A stretch of DNA of 64,000 nt from Apostichopus japonicus (GCF_037975245.1 NC_092567.1:16299876-16363875), one strand, 5' to 3'. Shown: positions 36,228 to 49,047, counted from the stretch's first letter. Notes: generated by a model from the sequence alone, not told the origin. Numbers and translations: made by a program.

Positions 36228-36725
36228 GGTCCCCCTTTATACACCTGAATGGAAAGACGTAATGGAGATAAAATGCCTTGCCCAAAGACACAACGGGATG
36301 ATCTGGCCAGGACTCAAAACTGCAAGTCTTAGATCACCAGTCCACTGCCTTCACCATTTGACCACAGTGCTCTCGAAAATTGAGTACTGAATGGATAGTT
36401 TGCTTCATCAGAATCTTGGTCAATGCTACAACTGTTATACTGTATGTGACTACTAAAACTATATATGTATTTATGTATTTTAGTATAATGTATTATATGT
36501 ATTTTGGATCATCCTGCAAGCAGGAACTTGTGAAGAAACCTCGTAGACCTATCAAGGCCGCAAGTTGACCGAATTCAGTCTCTTACATTCGTATTTAATT
36601 TCCATGATAATGAATTGTCAACAACTCTGTGACTGGACGACATACATTAATCTTGGAGTGACCCCAACTCGGGACCTTATAATTGCAAGGCACCGGCCTT
36701 AACCACTGAGCTACAGTAACTGGGC
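36228..36725. repeat. Two SINE copies inside the DIRS element
   Basis: 36228-36370 repeats the family at 15640-15755. 36505-36725 is an inverted copy of the SINE at 16025-16245 (CCTGCAAGCAGGAAC, AATTGTCAACAACTCTG, GGCCTTAACCACTGAGCT). Confidence 0.75.
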
Positions 36726-37399
36726 TATAGGTCTACTCATCAGAAACAAACTCCCAACAGGGACCGTGAAGTTGGTGAGAGGGTGGGTTTGTAGAAATTC
36801 CACCTCATACATCCCTGGCTGCTTTAACCGAGCCCGGGGAGTTACTCATCACGCACAAACGCGTTATTAAACGCTTCGTCTTTTGTTATGATAACGTTAT
36901 TTGCGGTGTAAAAAAATATGTCACCGAAACGTTTTCAGGCTAGTAAATCCACACAAATTTCGTAAGGACATGAATATGACATTAATATAACATTAAAATC
37001 TCATAGAACGTTATGTCGACGTTTCAACAACACCACATTTGATGTTATAAAACGTATTAAATGTTATGCTAACGTACCTGTTACTTCTCAAGTCTCTTCA
37101 TGTCGAGATGAGAAATTGTATCACTATCGTAGTACAGTGAAGGTTTCCAACTTCCTATTGAAACCAGCTAGCGCATGGTCACGGCCAGCCTATCAGGTGC
37201 TACGAAGTGCAACTCTGCTTAAAGTTTTGGAACATCGAACAAGTTATTCATGGAGCGTATCCCGTATGTTCGGAGCGTGATAGCCCTTGTAGCTTTCATG
37301 GGGTTCTATCCTACCCCTTATTCAACTTACTCACGCGTATGTCTTGGTAATTCTCCAGAGAAATAGAAAGGCTTATACCATAGGATCGCTCACATAGTC

Positions 37400-40300
37400 G
37401 ACAGCTCGTTGCAGCAAACGTTGAGCTCACACGTGGCAAGCCAGGTGACTGCCTGGCCCCGCCTCCTCTCTTAACAAATGTACCGCGTTATACACATTGC
37501 TGGCAGTTTGCCAAGGCTTAAGAAGTTTTCGTTTTTCTGGCACGTTGCCAATGTTTGAGATAGTCCTCTTTTTGGCAGTTTGCCAAGATATTAAAGCATC
37601 GTTTGAAACCATTCAGTCTTGCGCATTTTAGCATATTCGGCTTGCGCATTTTAACATGTTCTGAGAGTGGGTTCCACAAGTGTTTTAGAACACAAGTGAG
37701 GTTTTAAACCTAGATATATGGCGATGAATTATTATTATTAGAGAGGAGTATAATTAGCGAGGACGATCTGACCCATGAATGCCCAGGAAAACTATGTCAT
37801 GTCCTGGTTTCTGCTGGTACTGTACTTGTTAAACACATTTGGGATGTGTAGCGATTAAAGGTGTAGCGGTTGCGGTGTTTTTCTGCAATTGATTCGAACC
37901 TGTCGTCGCAGCCCAAGCTGCTAGTTTCGGGGGGCAACGATCCCCCCGATGTAGAAGGCTTTCCTCCTCTGGGAAGCGGGAGTAACCGTCCTCTGTAACC
38001 CCGAAATCTAGGGGTCGACCTCGTCGTCTAGGCCGGACAGGTTGACCGACGTTCTGCAAACCAGAAGTTCCTCACCGGGGGACAAATCAGGTTGCATTCT
38101 TTGGTCTGGGATTGATCGTGGTGTCGCGGCCGGGTGTTCAGTGCCCGTATTTGTCCTTCCCTCTCTGAGGCTGGGGATAAGTATATGTCCCTTCGCCGTG
38201 GGAACCTCGTTCGGGGCCGGCTCTCTTTTCGGATTGGGCGCTCTGGGGGCCCAGCAGTTGTTACTCTCGTCGGCCCCCGGCCTCGGGATCGGCCGCGGCT
38301 CCAGCTAGGAGGTCTGCGGACCGGGTTTGTGCCCCTGCTTCCCCGTTCTGGGGGCCCAGCAGTCGTCGATCTCATCGGTTCCCGGCTCCGGGACCGGCTC
38401 TGGGTCCGTAGTGGGGCTTTGGTTTCGGGCTCCCTATGGAGTCTCGTCGGACCCGGGCCCTCCGAAGCCCATCTCTCGGGACCCAGCAGTCGATTGTAGC
38501 TCCGGTTCCCGGCTTCGAGGCCGGTCTCGGATCCGGAGTGGAACCTCGGTTCTTCACTCCCTCTGGGGTCTCGCCGGACCCGGGCTCCCGGAGCCCCTCT
38601 CTGTGTGTACCACGCCGAGTACCACTCTCCTCGACCCGGACATTTTGTCCGTTCCGGTCGGAATTTCTAATGGGCTTTACATTGGCCTTTAGCCTTGCCC
38701 TTGCCTCCCCCTTGGTCATACAATCCGGACGTCGCCGGGACCTTGGGTTCTGGTCGGAATTTCTAATGGGCTTTACATTGGCCTAGGCCTTGCCCTTGCC
38801 TGCCCCCTTGGTCATACAATCCGGACGTCGCCGGGACCTTGGGGGGGCAAAAACTCTTTCTTCTCTCTCTCTATCTCTCTCCTCCGGAAGGGGAGTCTCG
38901 TACATCAGCTAGTACAGTGCGCCAAGCCATTGGGCCACTCTATGTGTTCTTGGCCACTCCCCATTCTATCTCTTAACGACTCTTTGGCTTCTTCCTCACC
39001 TCCAGTCTCTCCTACAATTCCCTCCCCTCTCGGAGAGCCGTTGGGGGTACGGGATGGTGTCCAGTTTGTCCCGGAGCTAGCTAGCTAGCCAGCCAAGTGT
39101 ATAATTCTTGCCAAGGAGCTGGCGTAAACAAGATTTAGACCAACAAGGGTCTCTGGGCTACAGGTCCTGCCTCTGGGGCAAGGATCCTGGCCAATCCCCG
39201 CCCGATCCGGGCGGAACATCAAAACAATTGACATAATTCAAGTGGCTCCGAGTACATGATTGAAAAACTCACGTTAGGAAGGCTAGGAAAGGTAGTCTAT
39301 CGTAAGAACGTAAACTAACCAAGGGAGTGGAAGGAGCGGGGTGGGGAGACTAGAATTGCCTTTGCGGTTTTTGATCGCGATAACTTTCGTGGAAAATTTG
39401 TAGAACTTCGTTGACAACCGTGCCCGCAGTGGTCTAAATTTTGTCAACGAACTTATTCGTTTTCAACTTTTTTTTTTTTTTTTTTTTTGATTTTCAACGT
39501 TTGTTATCGATCGTTGGTTTTTTTTTTTTTTTTTTTTTTCCACGGGAGTTAAGCGAAACAGTACTGTACGCTACAAGAGTGAAAACCAACACTTAGAAAA
39601 GCGACCAAGTAACGAAGTACATGAAACGAGCAAACATCTTATAAGAAAAATAACAGATAAAAACATGTACAGATAAGAACATGTAAACAATGCGAGAACC
39701 GCCCATTCGCGCTAATGCGAAAGGGGGGTCGTGGTTACAAGGTACGCTACAAAAGTGAAAACCCAACACTTAAAGCGAACAAGTAACGAAAGCATGGAAG
39801 GCAAAAAAATTTTCTCTTGGCCGGAGCCTGGCCCTTCTCTTTCTCTGTCCACACTCTCTTCCTCGGCCCCCTCTCACCACCTCTCCTTCCTCTTCCTCTC
39901 CTATCTGTACTAGGTCTCCCACTACTAGGGAGCCGCTGGGGTTGGGGAGCAAGTCTAGTATGTTCTGTAGCTACAATCTAAGTCCTGCTAGCCAGGTAAT
40001 GATAATTAGCCAAGGAATGGGGGTGAACTGGGAACGCACCAGACACGGAACCCTCCTGGAAAAGTACGGCACTAGGGACAAGGGCAAGTTCATCCCCGGC
40101 CCTCACTGGCCGGAACATGGAGCAGTCAATGCATTTCAGCTGATTCCTAGACATGACTGAATGACCCCTAGCTAAGGGAACAACTTCTTAACAATATGAT
40201 AGGAGAAGCCCCCCTTCTTTGGGGAGGAAAACAGCTAACAAGGAAGAGATAGGTATAATGTAAACATTTACAAACAAATGTAATTATAAATATGATATAC

Positions 40301-40890
40301 CCATGTAGTATAAATTAATATACACATGTGGTATAAGGATAATAAAATATACACACATGGTAAGGGCAATGCGATACTACCTTAACACCGTGCCTCGGCT
40401 AGAGGCCCGCGGCTTACAAGGTAACAGAATAGGCATAAGGCCAGCCCACAAAAAGGTGGGGAAAAAGCCAGGAACGAGCCTGGGAGCAAGGAAGGGACAA
40501 GTAATATAGATATATAACGTATAAAGCAGCGATAATACAAGAGAAGTAGAGTAGTTAACAACTAAACAACGGGTGAGGGAAAGAACTAACGCAATAGCGT
40601 GTGTAGCCAAAAAAGGCGGGAACTAGCGTAACTACGGTAAACAATTCGCGGAACTGCTACCAGTACTAGAGTTCTGCACAGAAAAAAAGCGGAGCGAACG
40701 CCGCTCCCGAAAAACAGCCCTAAAAACCTCTCTAAAAAAAGAAAAGGATACTTATCGGGCTGCAAAGACTTCAAATACTTCCAAAAACAGTGGATGGGAA
40801 AAAATTTCCGATCCTAGGAACCAAAAGTGGACGAAATTCGGTGGAAAATATCCGCTCGAAAAAATACGAAGTAGACGCTTTGGTTGGTAG
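37400..40890 (-). other. Degenerate 5' part of the DIRS element, possible gag remnant
   Basis: 38028-38719 is GC-rich. Its minus-strand frames encode Arg/Pro-rich repetitive peptide (AGPPERG, RGRSRGRG) that could be a gag remnant. About 95 bp around CGGAATTTCTAATGGGCTTT is duplicated in tandem at 38655-38845. The remainder (39100-40890) holds short chance frames and two related blocks (GTGAAAACCAACACTT near 39579 and 39756). No polymerase motif was found in either direction. Confidence 0.4.
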
Positions 40891-41029
40891 AATGAGAAGG
40901 AAGGTTGGTGACCCGTGAAGCCGGGTCACAGAGGGTGCACAGTGTTAAAAGGTTACCAGGACATTCTAGGCGCGGTAGAATGAGGTGCATAGGTTGGGGG
41001 GAGACAGGTAAGCGAGGAACGAAGTAAAT

Positions 41030-44000
41030 CTAGTATAATTTCGAAACTGGAACTTTGAAGCTAGAAAGTATCTGGCATATTAATAGCATGTGAGAATCCT
41101 CCCTTTAGTAAGACTGCCTTTCCCCACTGGCCTCTTATTCACCTTTCAAGATTGTTAGTGTGGAACAATTATCATGTGTATTACGTAATCATTCCCCAAG
41201 CCTAGCAAAGGGACCCAGCTGAGCGTGAAAGAGTCACTTCCTCAGCGCAAATTTCCCCTGAACTAGTGTAGAGAGCCTATTAACATGCCTACGTAAAGCA
41301 GGTAAACTGTTGGGCTGCATTTTCAAATGCCTGGATTTCATATAACTATCAAAGTGCTTGAAACTTAAGAGACTGAAAAGATTAACTCTGCTCATATTAA
41401 AAGTGTAATGTGAAGCAATTACACAAGCTTTTTGACATTGATAAGTTCATGTTTAAATTATTCAAAGCTAAAATATACCTAACATGCACAGCTACTTCAG
41501 TCAATCTGTGTGAGTTTGAAGTCGAACTATGAATAAATTACTCAATTTATGCTTTTGACATTTTTAAACTGTATGTGATCAACACTATGTAATTTTACGT
41601 GCAGTTTTTTTTTTAATATATGTTTTTATAAATATTTTCTTTGATTCTAAAGTTATTGTTCATCATATTTTCCACCCTGGGAAGTAACTCCTACTGTAGA
41701 TTGCATTTTTCAAACTCCCAAGCCCTTTCAAGATTTAACCTGCATGGATGAACATGTACATGAAACGACCTTGACCAAACACTGGTCAACTGGTGTATAA
41801 TCATTCAAACTGTTTTGTGGAGTACTATTGTTTACTGACCTACATACTGTACATATAAGCAGAGCTCGTTAGTTAACACTAAATGACAAAATAATCAGAC
41901 AATGATGGTGACCTGAATATCTAAACAACTGCATCTGAGGTAAAATATATAACTTATAAAACTCCGGACTGGACTGATCAATGCAGACTGGTATTTAGCA
42001 GCCAAATTTTTTTTTTTAAATTCTACAGAATAAGAAGACCTATATATACTGTTGTACATCAATATTACCTTGACTATAGATGTTCTAGGCTAAAGTCACA
42101 TTTTAATTTATAAACTCAACTAGATTCAAGATCAACATTTTGAATGTTCTAAGATTTTACTCTTCCAACCACCCCACTGTACCATGCTACTGAGATGACA
42201 ATTAATCTCCATTTTCACAGAATAATTACAGAAACATAGAACTCTGTAAAACCTTGTGACAGTCAGACTGCCATTCGCACTGACCATTAAACATGAAACA
42301 TATGTATATGCTGAGCGTACATTAATTATTCCCAAGAAATATCATACTGTATGTACATGTATACGTTTCAATTCAGCACCTTGTTTAAAAATTGATGATT
42401 GGTGATAATGTCTGGTTTTTGTACCCCACCCCAGTCTGTCCCAAACTTCCCAACCCCCACCCCAAATAAATGCAAATGGATATAACTGCAACATGAATCA
42501 GTGGGTTTGATTATTATATTTGGTGGACATAAATGAATGTTTAGCATGGAAACAAAACCAACTATTTTACTGAACAGAAATATGTAAACTGCACACAGTC
42601 TTTGTTAGTGCTCAAATCATGTGTATACTGTTTGTATGTAATATTGTACACAAACCTAAACTTGTGTCTATTGATGACAATTAAAAATATAAGTACTGTA
42701 TATATATATAAGTAACAAGTTGCAAGAACAAATAAACCAGACCCAGACACTCAGTACTGGTAGTTACTAGTTAGTACGTTGTTTGCCAGTTGGAGCACTG
42801 CCGATGCCCTGGCCTCCATTTTTCATCAATTTCTCTTCATTGTTAAGCTCATTTTTCTACCAATTTTCTACAAAACAGTATTTTTATTTTTTACTTTTAT
42901 TTTACCGTTTTCCTCTTCCTTAAATGTGTCTTACTACTGTAACTTAAAGGTACAGTATGCTGCATTGGCCCCAAATATGCCAGATATTCAAATATGGTCA
43001 CCGTTGGTCAAGTTCTGTATTTATTACCACCCTGCATGAAATTGACCTCACTAGGACACTCAGTCATCTTGTGTGTTCATTTAGAACTTCTGAAAACAGT
43101 TTGGAGAGTAAAGACCTCCAGGAATTTTTTTTTTTAAAAACTTAATTAAAAAACTATAATTTACGGCCTATACTGACTTATATAACAACGTCATCATCAT
43201 TTTCTTTTTGTGCATGTGTGTGTGTGTGTGTGAGTTGTAAAATGTTTACTCTAGTCTTTAACACCTATAGACGAGGATATTAAAAGAGAATAAAACTGGA
43301 ACTGAGCTTGAAGCTACAGTACAGTACCTGTAGTTATTTAATTATTGAATGTGATTTCCGAAAGTCCTGTATCAAAAGTTCCTGTAACATTTACAATACA
43401 TAAAAAAAAACTATAAAAAAAAAACAACAACAAAAAACAAACAATACAGTTAAAATCCAAATTTAACCATAACATAACTGAAATTTATGCCAATATCTAC
43501 TAGTCTGTACTACAATGGTGACCTTGTGAACTAAATGCCAAGCATCACTTGTACATAACAATTGGCTATAGATACTGTACGTAAACAATGTCTACTTAAG
43601 TAAACAATGTCTACTTAAGTTTGAAGTTTGAGTTGTGCAAGTGAGTTTGGCCTCAAGTGTTCACATTTAAGAACGCAAAGGCGATTAATGATATTAGTCG
43701 TAAACTGACCATGGCTAATCAACCACAAGTTGACAACAATTGTGCAAGACTTTGGATTCGATTTCTTCACTTTTAACGTTTAATAATGAGGAGAATATTA
43801 CCAAAATCAATACAGCTGCTTTTAAGGTCTACGGACACCCGAACAACATTGTTCTAAACACTCATAAAAATAGCTCCAACTCCCATCAAAAGATTGATTA
43901 TTTTTCAAGTCTTTTCTAGTTTTCTTAATTTGAGTTTTTAATAAACATTAGCAAGTTATGTACATTAATGTGAAGGGGGTGACTGCCTAATAATTCTGTT

Positions 44001-44113
44001 ATGTTGATCTCCATTGGTTTTACAACCTCCATTTCTAGGACACAGGTTTGTGGCATTCAAGGCAATTATTTTTTTTAAATTATTTTATTGTCTTCTTTGA
44101 AAAGAGGACCATC
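41030..44113. other. Gene-free AT-rich stretch
   Basis: No frame or exon with family features on either strand. Contains a (TG)n run near 43216 and poly-A-rich DNA near 43405-43445. Confidence 0.5.
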
Positions 44114-45487
44114 CAGGGTGGGAATTTTACGGTACGCCGGTACGCTAGCGTACTGGAATGAAAATATGGCTAACCAAAATAAGAAAATCAAATGGGCCTA
44201 GTACTACACACCCTTGTAATGAGCGTACCAAAATTCTGACCGTAAGTGACTGCATCAGACTGTAGTAGGCTATATCTGCAATCTGCTTCTAATTAGTTAC
44301 GGAGGATTAATTTGTCGCGCAGCTACCAAAAAACACCAACGAACAGGCCGCACACAGCTGGCTGCTAGCTCAGCGATCGTGCCTGGACCGTCACATACCT
44401 ACGACTAACTGTGTATGCATCGCAATTTATTCCAACTTCACACATGAACTACGCAATTGCCGACCGCAATTGCGTAGTTCATACTGTACATGTGCTCAGA
44501 ATTTTCCCAGGTACCCTGCCAAACAACTGTGCGCTCATCCCCTGTCTAACACCTGTTTGTTAACATTTTTGGCACGTTTCCAAGAAACGTTTCATGGAGT
44601 ATTCCCCATGATACACGAGGCACAGTTCATACACGCAGCACAAGATATTAAGCTATGGCCATCTTTATGAAAGTAAACCTAATGTAATAAAATATGTTTT
44701 AGGCCACACGGCATGATTAACCAATGCTTAAAATTATTTCTATGTTCTTGTAGAAAACGTCAAGTTCGCAAAATACAATTAGTTGTGTTTTTGTAGTTAC
44801 GTGAGATCCGTAACAGACGAGGTGGTTAGGCTATTTGCCATACACTTAACTATGGTAGGACATTATTTTTTCCGTATTTTTGGAAATTCTAGAAAATACT
44901 TTCTTTTCCCCCCGCTTAACACCAGATGTGGTCTTACGGTTTATTCATAAATGGGTGTACTAGAGCCTTGTTTACATGACATTAGTTGCATGTAGCACGA
45001 TATGCCAGTTTTGCGTGAATTTTTCGAAAGTGTTTTGCTGGATCTTTCGTAAAATTTGAAAGGACCGAACTTACTTTTCGTACACAATTGGTAATTTCTC
45101 TACTGATTTTCAGAGTTTTTTTACGATCTCCAGTCGATACATTTCCTATGATCATGTATTTGAATAACTAATACCAAGTCGAGTATTCGACCCGGTATTG
45201 TCTGGTCGGAGAGTTCAACGTGATGGAGAGGGATTGCAATTATTTCGATCGAACATGCATTGACTGGATTATCTGCGCCGCCGCTGTCGGCTCGATATAA
45301 AGTACACTTGTGCTGCGAATCAGGAAGTTTTCACAAAAGGATAACAGCGTTCAGGTCATTGTGCTGTGCTTACCGATTCATGAATTGTGCTTGTACCAAC
45401 TGAGAAATCTTGGCTCATGTTGGTAAGAACATTTCATCAAAAAATGAAAAAATGCTTACCAACTTTTTTTGCCAAATTCCCACCCTG
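44114..45487. mobile_element. hAT-like non-autonomous element
   Basis: Starts CAGGGTGGGAATTT and ends AAATTCCCACCCTG, with perfect 8-bp duplications GGACCATC at 44106-44113 and 45488-45495. It contains a perfect hairpin, ATGAACTACGCAATTGC (44444-44460) and its complement (44466-44482), with a 5-nt loop. No transposase frame was seen. Confidence 0.9.
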
Positions 45488-46034
45488 GGACCATCACATT
45501 ATTCCAAAGAGATATGTGGGCTTAACTGTGATTAGGAGTAAACTTTTTCAAGGGCTACAAGATGAAATCTTGATGAGCGCAATACTCCACGTCATAGCGT
45601 GCACAATGAGCTTTTCAGATTTATGAAAATTTGTGTATATCTTGGAAATGAAAAGAGGTTTCCGAAAAATTGCAATTAATTATCACACACAACAAAAGGA
45701 ACTTGAATACTGCTACAGTATGTACAGTAGTTGTCCGTAGTATACAGAGTACGGTACTGCACAGTGTCAAAATTAACCTACTGTACTGTACAACTTTAGT
45801 AGTAAATACTTTAAAAGTCAAAAGTCGAAAAATGTCTCCAGTATGCAACTATGTTTGTACAGCATTTTGAATAATGAATCTGATGCTGTGTTCATTCAGT
45901 GTCCAATGCTGTGCAGTAATTGTTTACTTTCGTGTGAAAGTAAACATCTAGGCTACTGTACATACATATACAGTATGTTCACATGTGTACAGTACAATTA
46001 CCAGTCTTTAACTTTGCATACATGTACAGTATAG

Positions 46035-46632
46035 TAAATGCTTCATAACTGATGCACCCCCGTAATTGACGCACCTTCAGTTATTACTAGCAACGATACA
46101 GCAGGCCACCTAAACTTTTTGCAGTCAGGCAGAATTACATATTTCATGAGTTTGAATCCATTTGAGCTATTTGCTGACCAAATTGTGGTATTTTCTTAGC
46201 TTTTAATTCCCTCTCCCCAGTTTTGCACGTTTTTTGGGCATTTGGAAATCTTACACCCTATAAATACCCAACATTACCTCAATATGATAAAACTACTCTC
46301 TGTGACCTCACCTGTCTGAGCTTAGAGGCTCAGAGCATAGCAAACAGCATCCAAAGTCAATGGATGTATACTTATGCCTACACTACAGTTAGCTTATCGA
46401 CGAATGTGTCAATTTAGGGGTATGAAAGAACTTGACACGGCAGACATTTTGTGGTCAAATTCTGCTCAATTGTACGGTGCATAAGCACAGAACCTTAAAT
46501 ATTTTGAGATCAGAACATTTCTGAGGAACTACACATATGAAAACCACATACAGTTGAGTGTTTTGGATTTTTCCTTGATAGATATCGTTGATCAAATCCT
46601 TAAGTGCGTCAATTATGAGCCCACCATGCTAC
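46035..46632. repeat. Interspersed repeat, copy 1 (about 590 bp)
   Basis: Matches 55352-55952 in the same orientation along its whole length (shared AATTGACGCACCTTCA, TAGCAACGATACAGCAGGCC, AGCATAGCAAACAGCATCC, AAGTGCGTCAATTATGAGCC). The ends are inverted: CTTCATAACTGATGCACC and TGCGTCAATTATGAG. MITE-like, non-coding. Confidence 0.85.
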
Positions 46633-46660
46633 ATGAGCATATCTTGAGAGTATAGCGTAT

Positions 46661-46740
46661 ATTGCTTTTTGGCCTTTTGGCTAAGATTATGTGTAGTATT
46701 ATGTTGCCCTTCAGTTCTAGGGGAATCGTGATACACACCT
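46661..46740 (+). pseudogene. U2 snRNA-like sequence (5' third only)
   Basis: ATTGCTTTTTGGCCTTTTGG followed by CTAAGATTATGTGTAGTAT matches the start of U2 snRNA: stem-loop I and the branch-point recognition region GTGTAGTAT, with few changes. Similarity fades after about 45-70 nt and the Sm site and 3' stem-loops are not recognisable. It lies about 30 bp from the end of the repeat at 46035-46632. Likely a retrocopy or a U2-derived SINE head. Confidence 0.55.
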
Positions 46741-47908
46741 GACCTGAGATTACACAGAATGCAAGGTGTCTGGGGTTGAGAGCAGATCTGTCCTTCGATA
46801 GTTCTTTGGTTTTACGTACAGGCATGTGATCTTACTCAGTCTTAGCCTATACTGCCGGTCATCCAATGTGGTTAAATTTCTTAGATCTAAAGTTAACAAC
46901 GTATTACTGTAAATTTAGATCTAGTTAACCTAGTAAAGTAACTTAGATCTTCAGTAGTTAAACCTAGATAAATAAATCCTCACTACAAATGCATTCAATC
47001 TTGACTGTCTTAATCAATAATATCTTTTTTTGATACTTTTGTGTAGCAAATGATCACACATGTTCAAGCATGTCCTGGATTCATTCTTAGGAACGCTGGG
47101 AGGAATGGCGGAAGTTGTTACTGTAGACCAGCAAGGAATGATCCTGTGTATTTTGTAGTGTCTTATTGCGTGTCCTACTCTGTAGAATAGCCTAACAAGT
47201 AACAGTAACATTTAGGCCTAGGCCTAGCCCAGACTAAATAAATTACAGTAACGCGTCGTTGGTTAATTTAGTCTGCATGTTATTCCTTCTACAGTACACG
47301 CGTTTACACGGCCTTTGTCATTTTAGGCTTGTCCTGAAAGAACCTACCTGATGTTTGATTTCTCTGCGTTATAATTGTAGCTATTTTCTCACTTCTGATT
47401 GTTTCCAAGCTTTGAGTTCGTTGTTATGATAAGCGTATTTATAACGCGGCGCTCTGCTGCTACTGTTCGTCGGCGTACACATAAATCGAATGTAATGTGT
47501 AGTGATCATAGAGCATAATAAAAGAACAGTGATGCATGTTTAGCGACTATATGAGTATGACACTGCACTATTATTATATCATATCACTGATTGCAAACAA
47601 TTTTGTTTGGTTAAAAATTTCCATGGAATTCCTCAGGATGTTGGCATTTTACACCGCAACAAAGAATAAGAATTTCAACAAAGAAATGTACGGCACCGTA
47701 TGCTTAAATTGTAATTGTTTAATGATGTGAATCACTTTTCTTTTTTCAAAGTTGGAAACTTCCAATGATTGTAACAAATTATCATATCGTGCGTACAATT
47801 GTCAACGGAATAAAAACCTCAGACTTCCGCCAATTTCCCGTCAGACACAAAAATAGCCAGTGTCGTCATCAAAGTCCAACAGCGAAACATAAATGGTCGG
47901 GGCTTGAT
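46741..47908. other. Gene-free stretch
   Basis: AT-rich; includes clustered TTAGATCTA-like strings at 46890-46970. No supported gene. Confidence 0.45.
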
Positions 47909-49039
47909 CATAGGCGTAGGAGCCTCATTTGATTTGGGGGGGCTGTAACGACTTGCCCGAAAAATATAACCAAAATTTTTCGCGCGCTCCGCGCGCGTTC
48001 CACATGTCAATGTGCATATCATATAGGCATTCATCGCTTATTACATCACATGCCGATAACATTAAACCGTTCGTGTTATTACCCTTCCATATTGGTAATA
48101 TAATTATTGGGGAAGTCGTTAAAACAATAATGATAATAATATAAGTTTAACTATTGAAAAACACATTGTAAATTCTTCTTCTATCAGTAGGTGCCAGTGG
48201 CGTAGCTAGGGGTATTGGTCAGGGGGGAGAGAATGCTCTGTAGGGGCGCTTTCGACACTATCTAAGCGGAGCGCCACCACCAGTTGGCGCGGAGCGTACA
48301 AAATTTTTTGGAGTAAAGATACTCCCTAGATCGCTGGAAATGACCCTTCCCAGGCCTACCTAATTTGCAGATAAACGAAGATTAAATAGGTGTCATCGCC
48401 ATTTGTCAGAAAATTACACCAACAAAATGTGACAAATGTCAATAGGTATTTGAGAGCGCAATAAAAAAAGTCAATAATCGCGAATAAGTAGAAAGTGGTA
48501 AAAAGCTGAAAAGGGCGCCAGCAGTCCATTTGAGTCCGTCAGGGGGGGTTCATCGGCCCCCTCTGACTGTATGGACGCTCCGCCACTGGTAGGTGCCCGA
48601 AAAATTCTCAGTATATTGCCCAAATTTTCACCAAAAAAATTGAAAAACACACTGCAAATTATTATTCTTTCAGTAGGTGCCCGAAAAAAATTCTCAGCAT
48701 ATATTGCCCGAATTTTCACCAAAAAATTGAAAAACACATTGCAAATTCTTCTTCTTTCAGTAGGTGCTCGAAAAATTCTCAGTATATTGCCCAAATTTTC
48801 AACAAAAAATTGAAAAGCACATTGCAAATTATTATTCTTTCAGTAGATGCCCGAAAAATTCTCTGCATATTGCCGAAGTTTCACCAAAAAAGAAAAAAAA
48901 ACACACTGCAAATTATTCTTCTTCAACTTCCAGTAGGTACCCGAAAAATTCTCAGCATATTGCCCGAATTTTCACAAAAATAATTGGTTGTGGGGCTGCA
49001 GCCCCCCCCCCCCCCAGCCCCCCGCCTCCTACGCCTATG
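47909..49039. mobile_element. hAT-like element (outer) with internal 85-bp tandem repeats
   Basis: Ends CATAGGCGTAGGAG and CTCCTACGCCTATG are exact inverted repeats, flanked by perfect 8-bp duplications GGCTTGAT (47901-47908 and 49040-49047). Inside are about six copies of an 83-90-bp unit (CAGTAGGTGCCCGAAAAATTC...TTTTCACC...TTGAAAAACACA), starting near 48185, 48587, 48671, 48758, 48841 and 48931. A second element is nested in the first unit. Confidence 0.9.
48195..48588. mobile_element. hAT-like MITE nested in the outer element
   Basis: Starts CAGTGGCGTAGCTAGG and ends GCTCCGCCACTG. It is flanked by the 8-bp duplication GTAGGTGC (48187-48194 and 48589-48596), which is part of the host's tandem unit, so it inserted after that array existed. 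Confidence 0.9.
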
Positions 49040-49047
49040 GGCTTGAT

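Larger units (their letters stand above)
34301..41029 (-). mobile_element. DIRS-type tyrosine-recombinase retroelement
   Basis: A 122-bp inverted terminal repeat is shared by 34340-34461 and 40892-41013 (core TACCTGTCTCCCCCCAACC). The internal complementary region (about 35085-35183) joins the complement of the left tip (CGTCACTCGTAAATATCC, CCAGTAAGTTTTGGAG) to that of the right tip (ATTTACTTCGTTCCTCGC), as expected for replication through a circle. A recombinase frame (36117-35140, minus) lies next to it, so the element reads right to left. No reverse transcriptase / RNase H was found, and SINE copies occupy 36228-36725, so the copy is internally deleted and rearranged. Confidence 0.9.

Noticed and set aside
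38028-38786. Several overlapping frames of 115-121 codons on both strands
   Set aside because: Open in many phases because the DNA is GC-rich and poor in stops; peptides are low-complexity Arg/Pro/Gly. Kept only as a possible gag remnant.
45387-45626. 79-codon plus-strand frame overlapping the end of the hAT-like element
   Set aside because: Runs across the element terminus and target duplication; no motif or start context.
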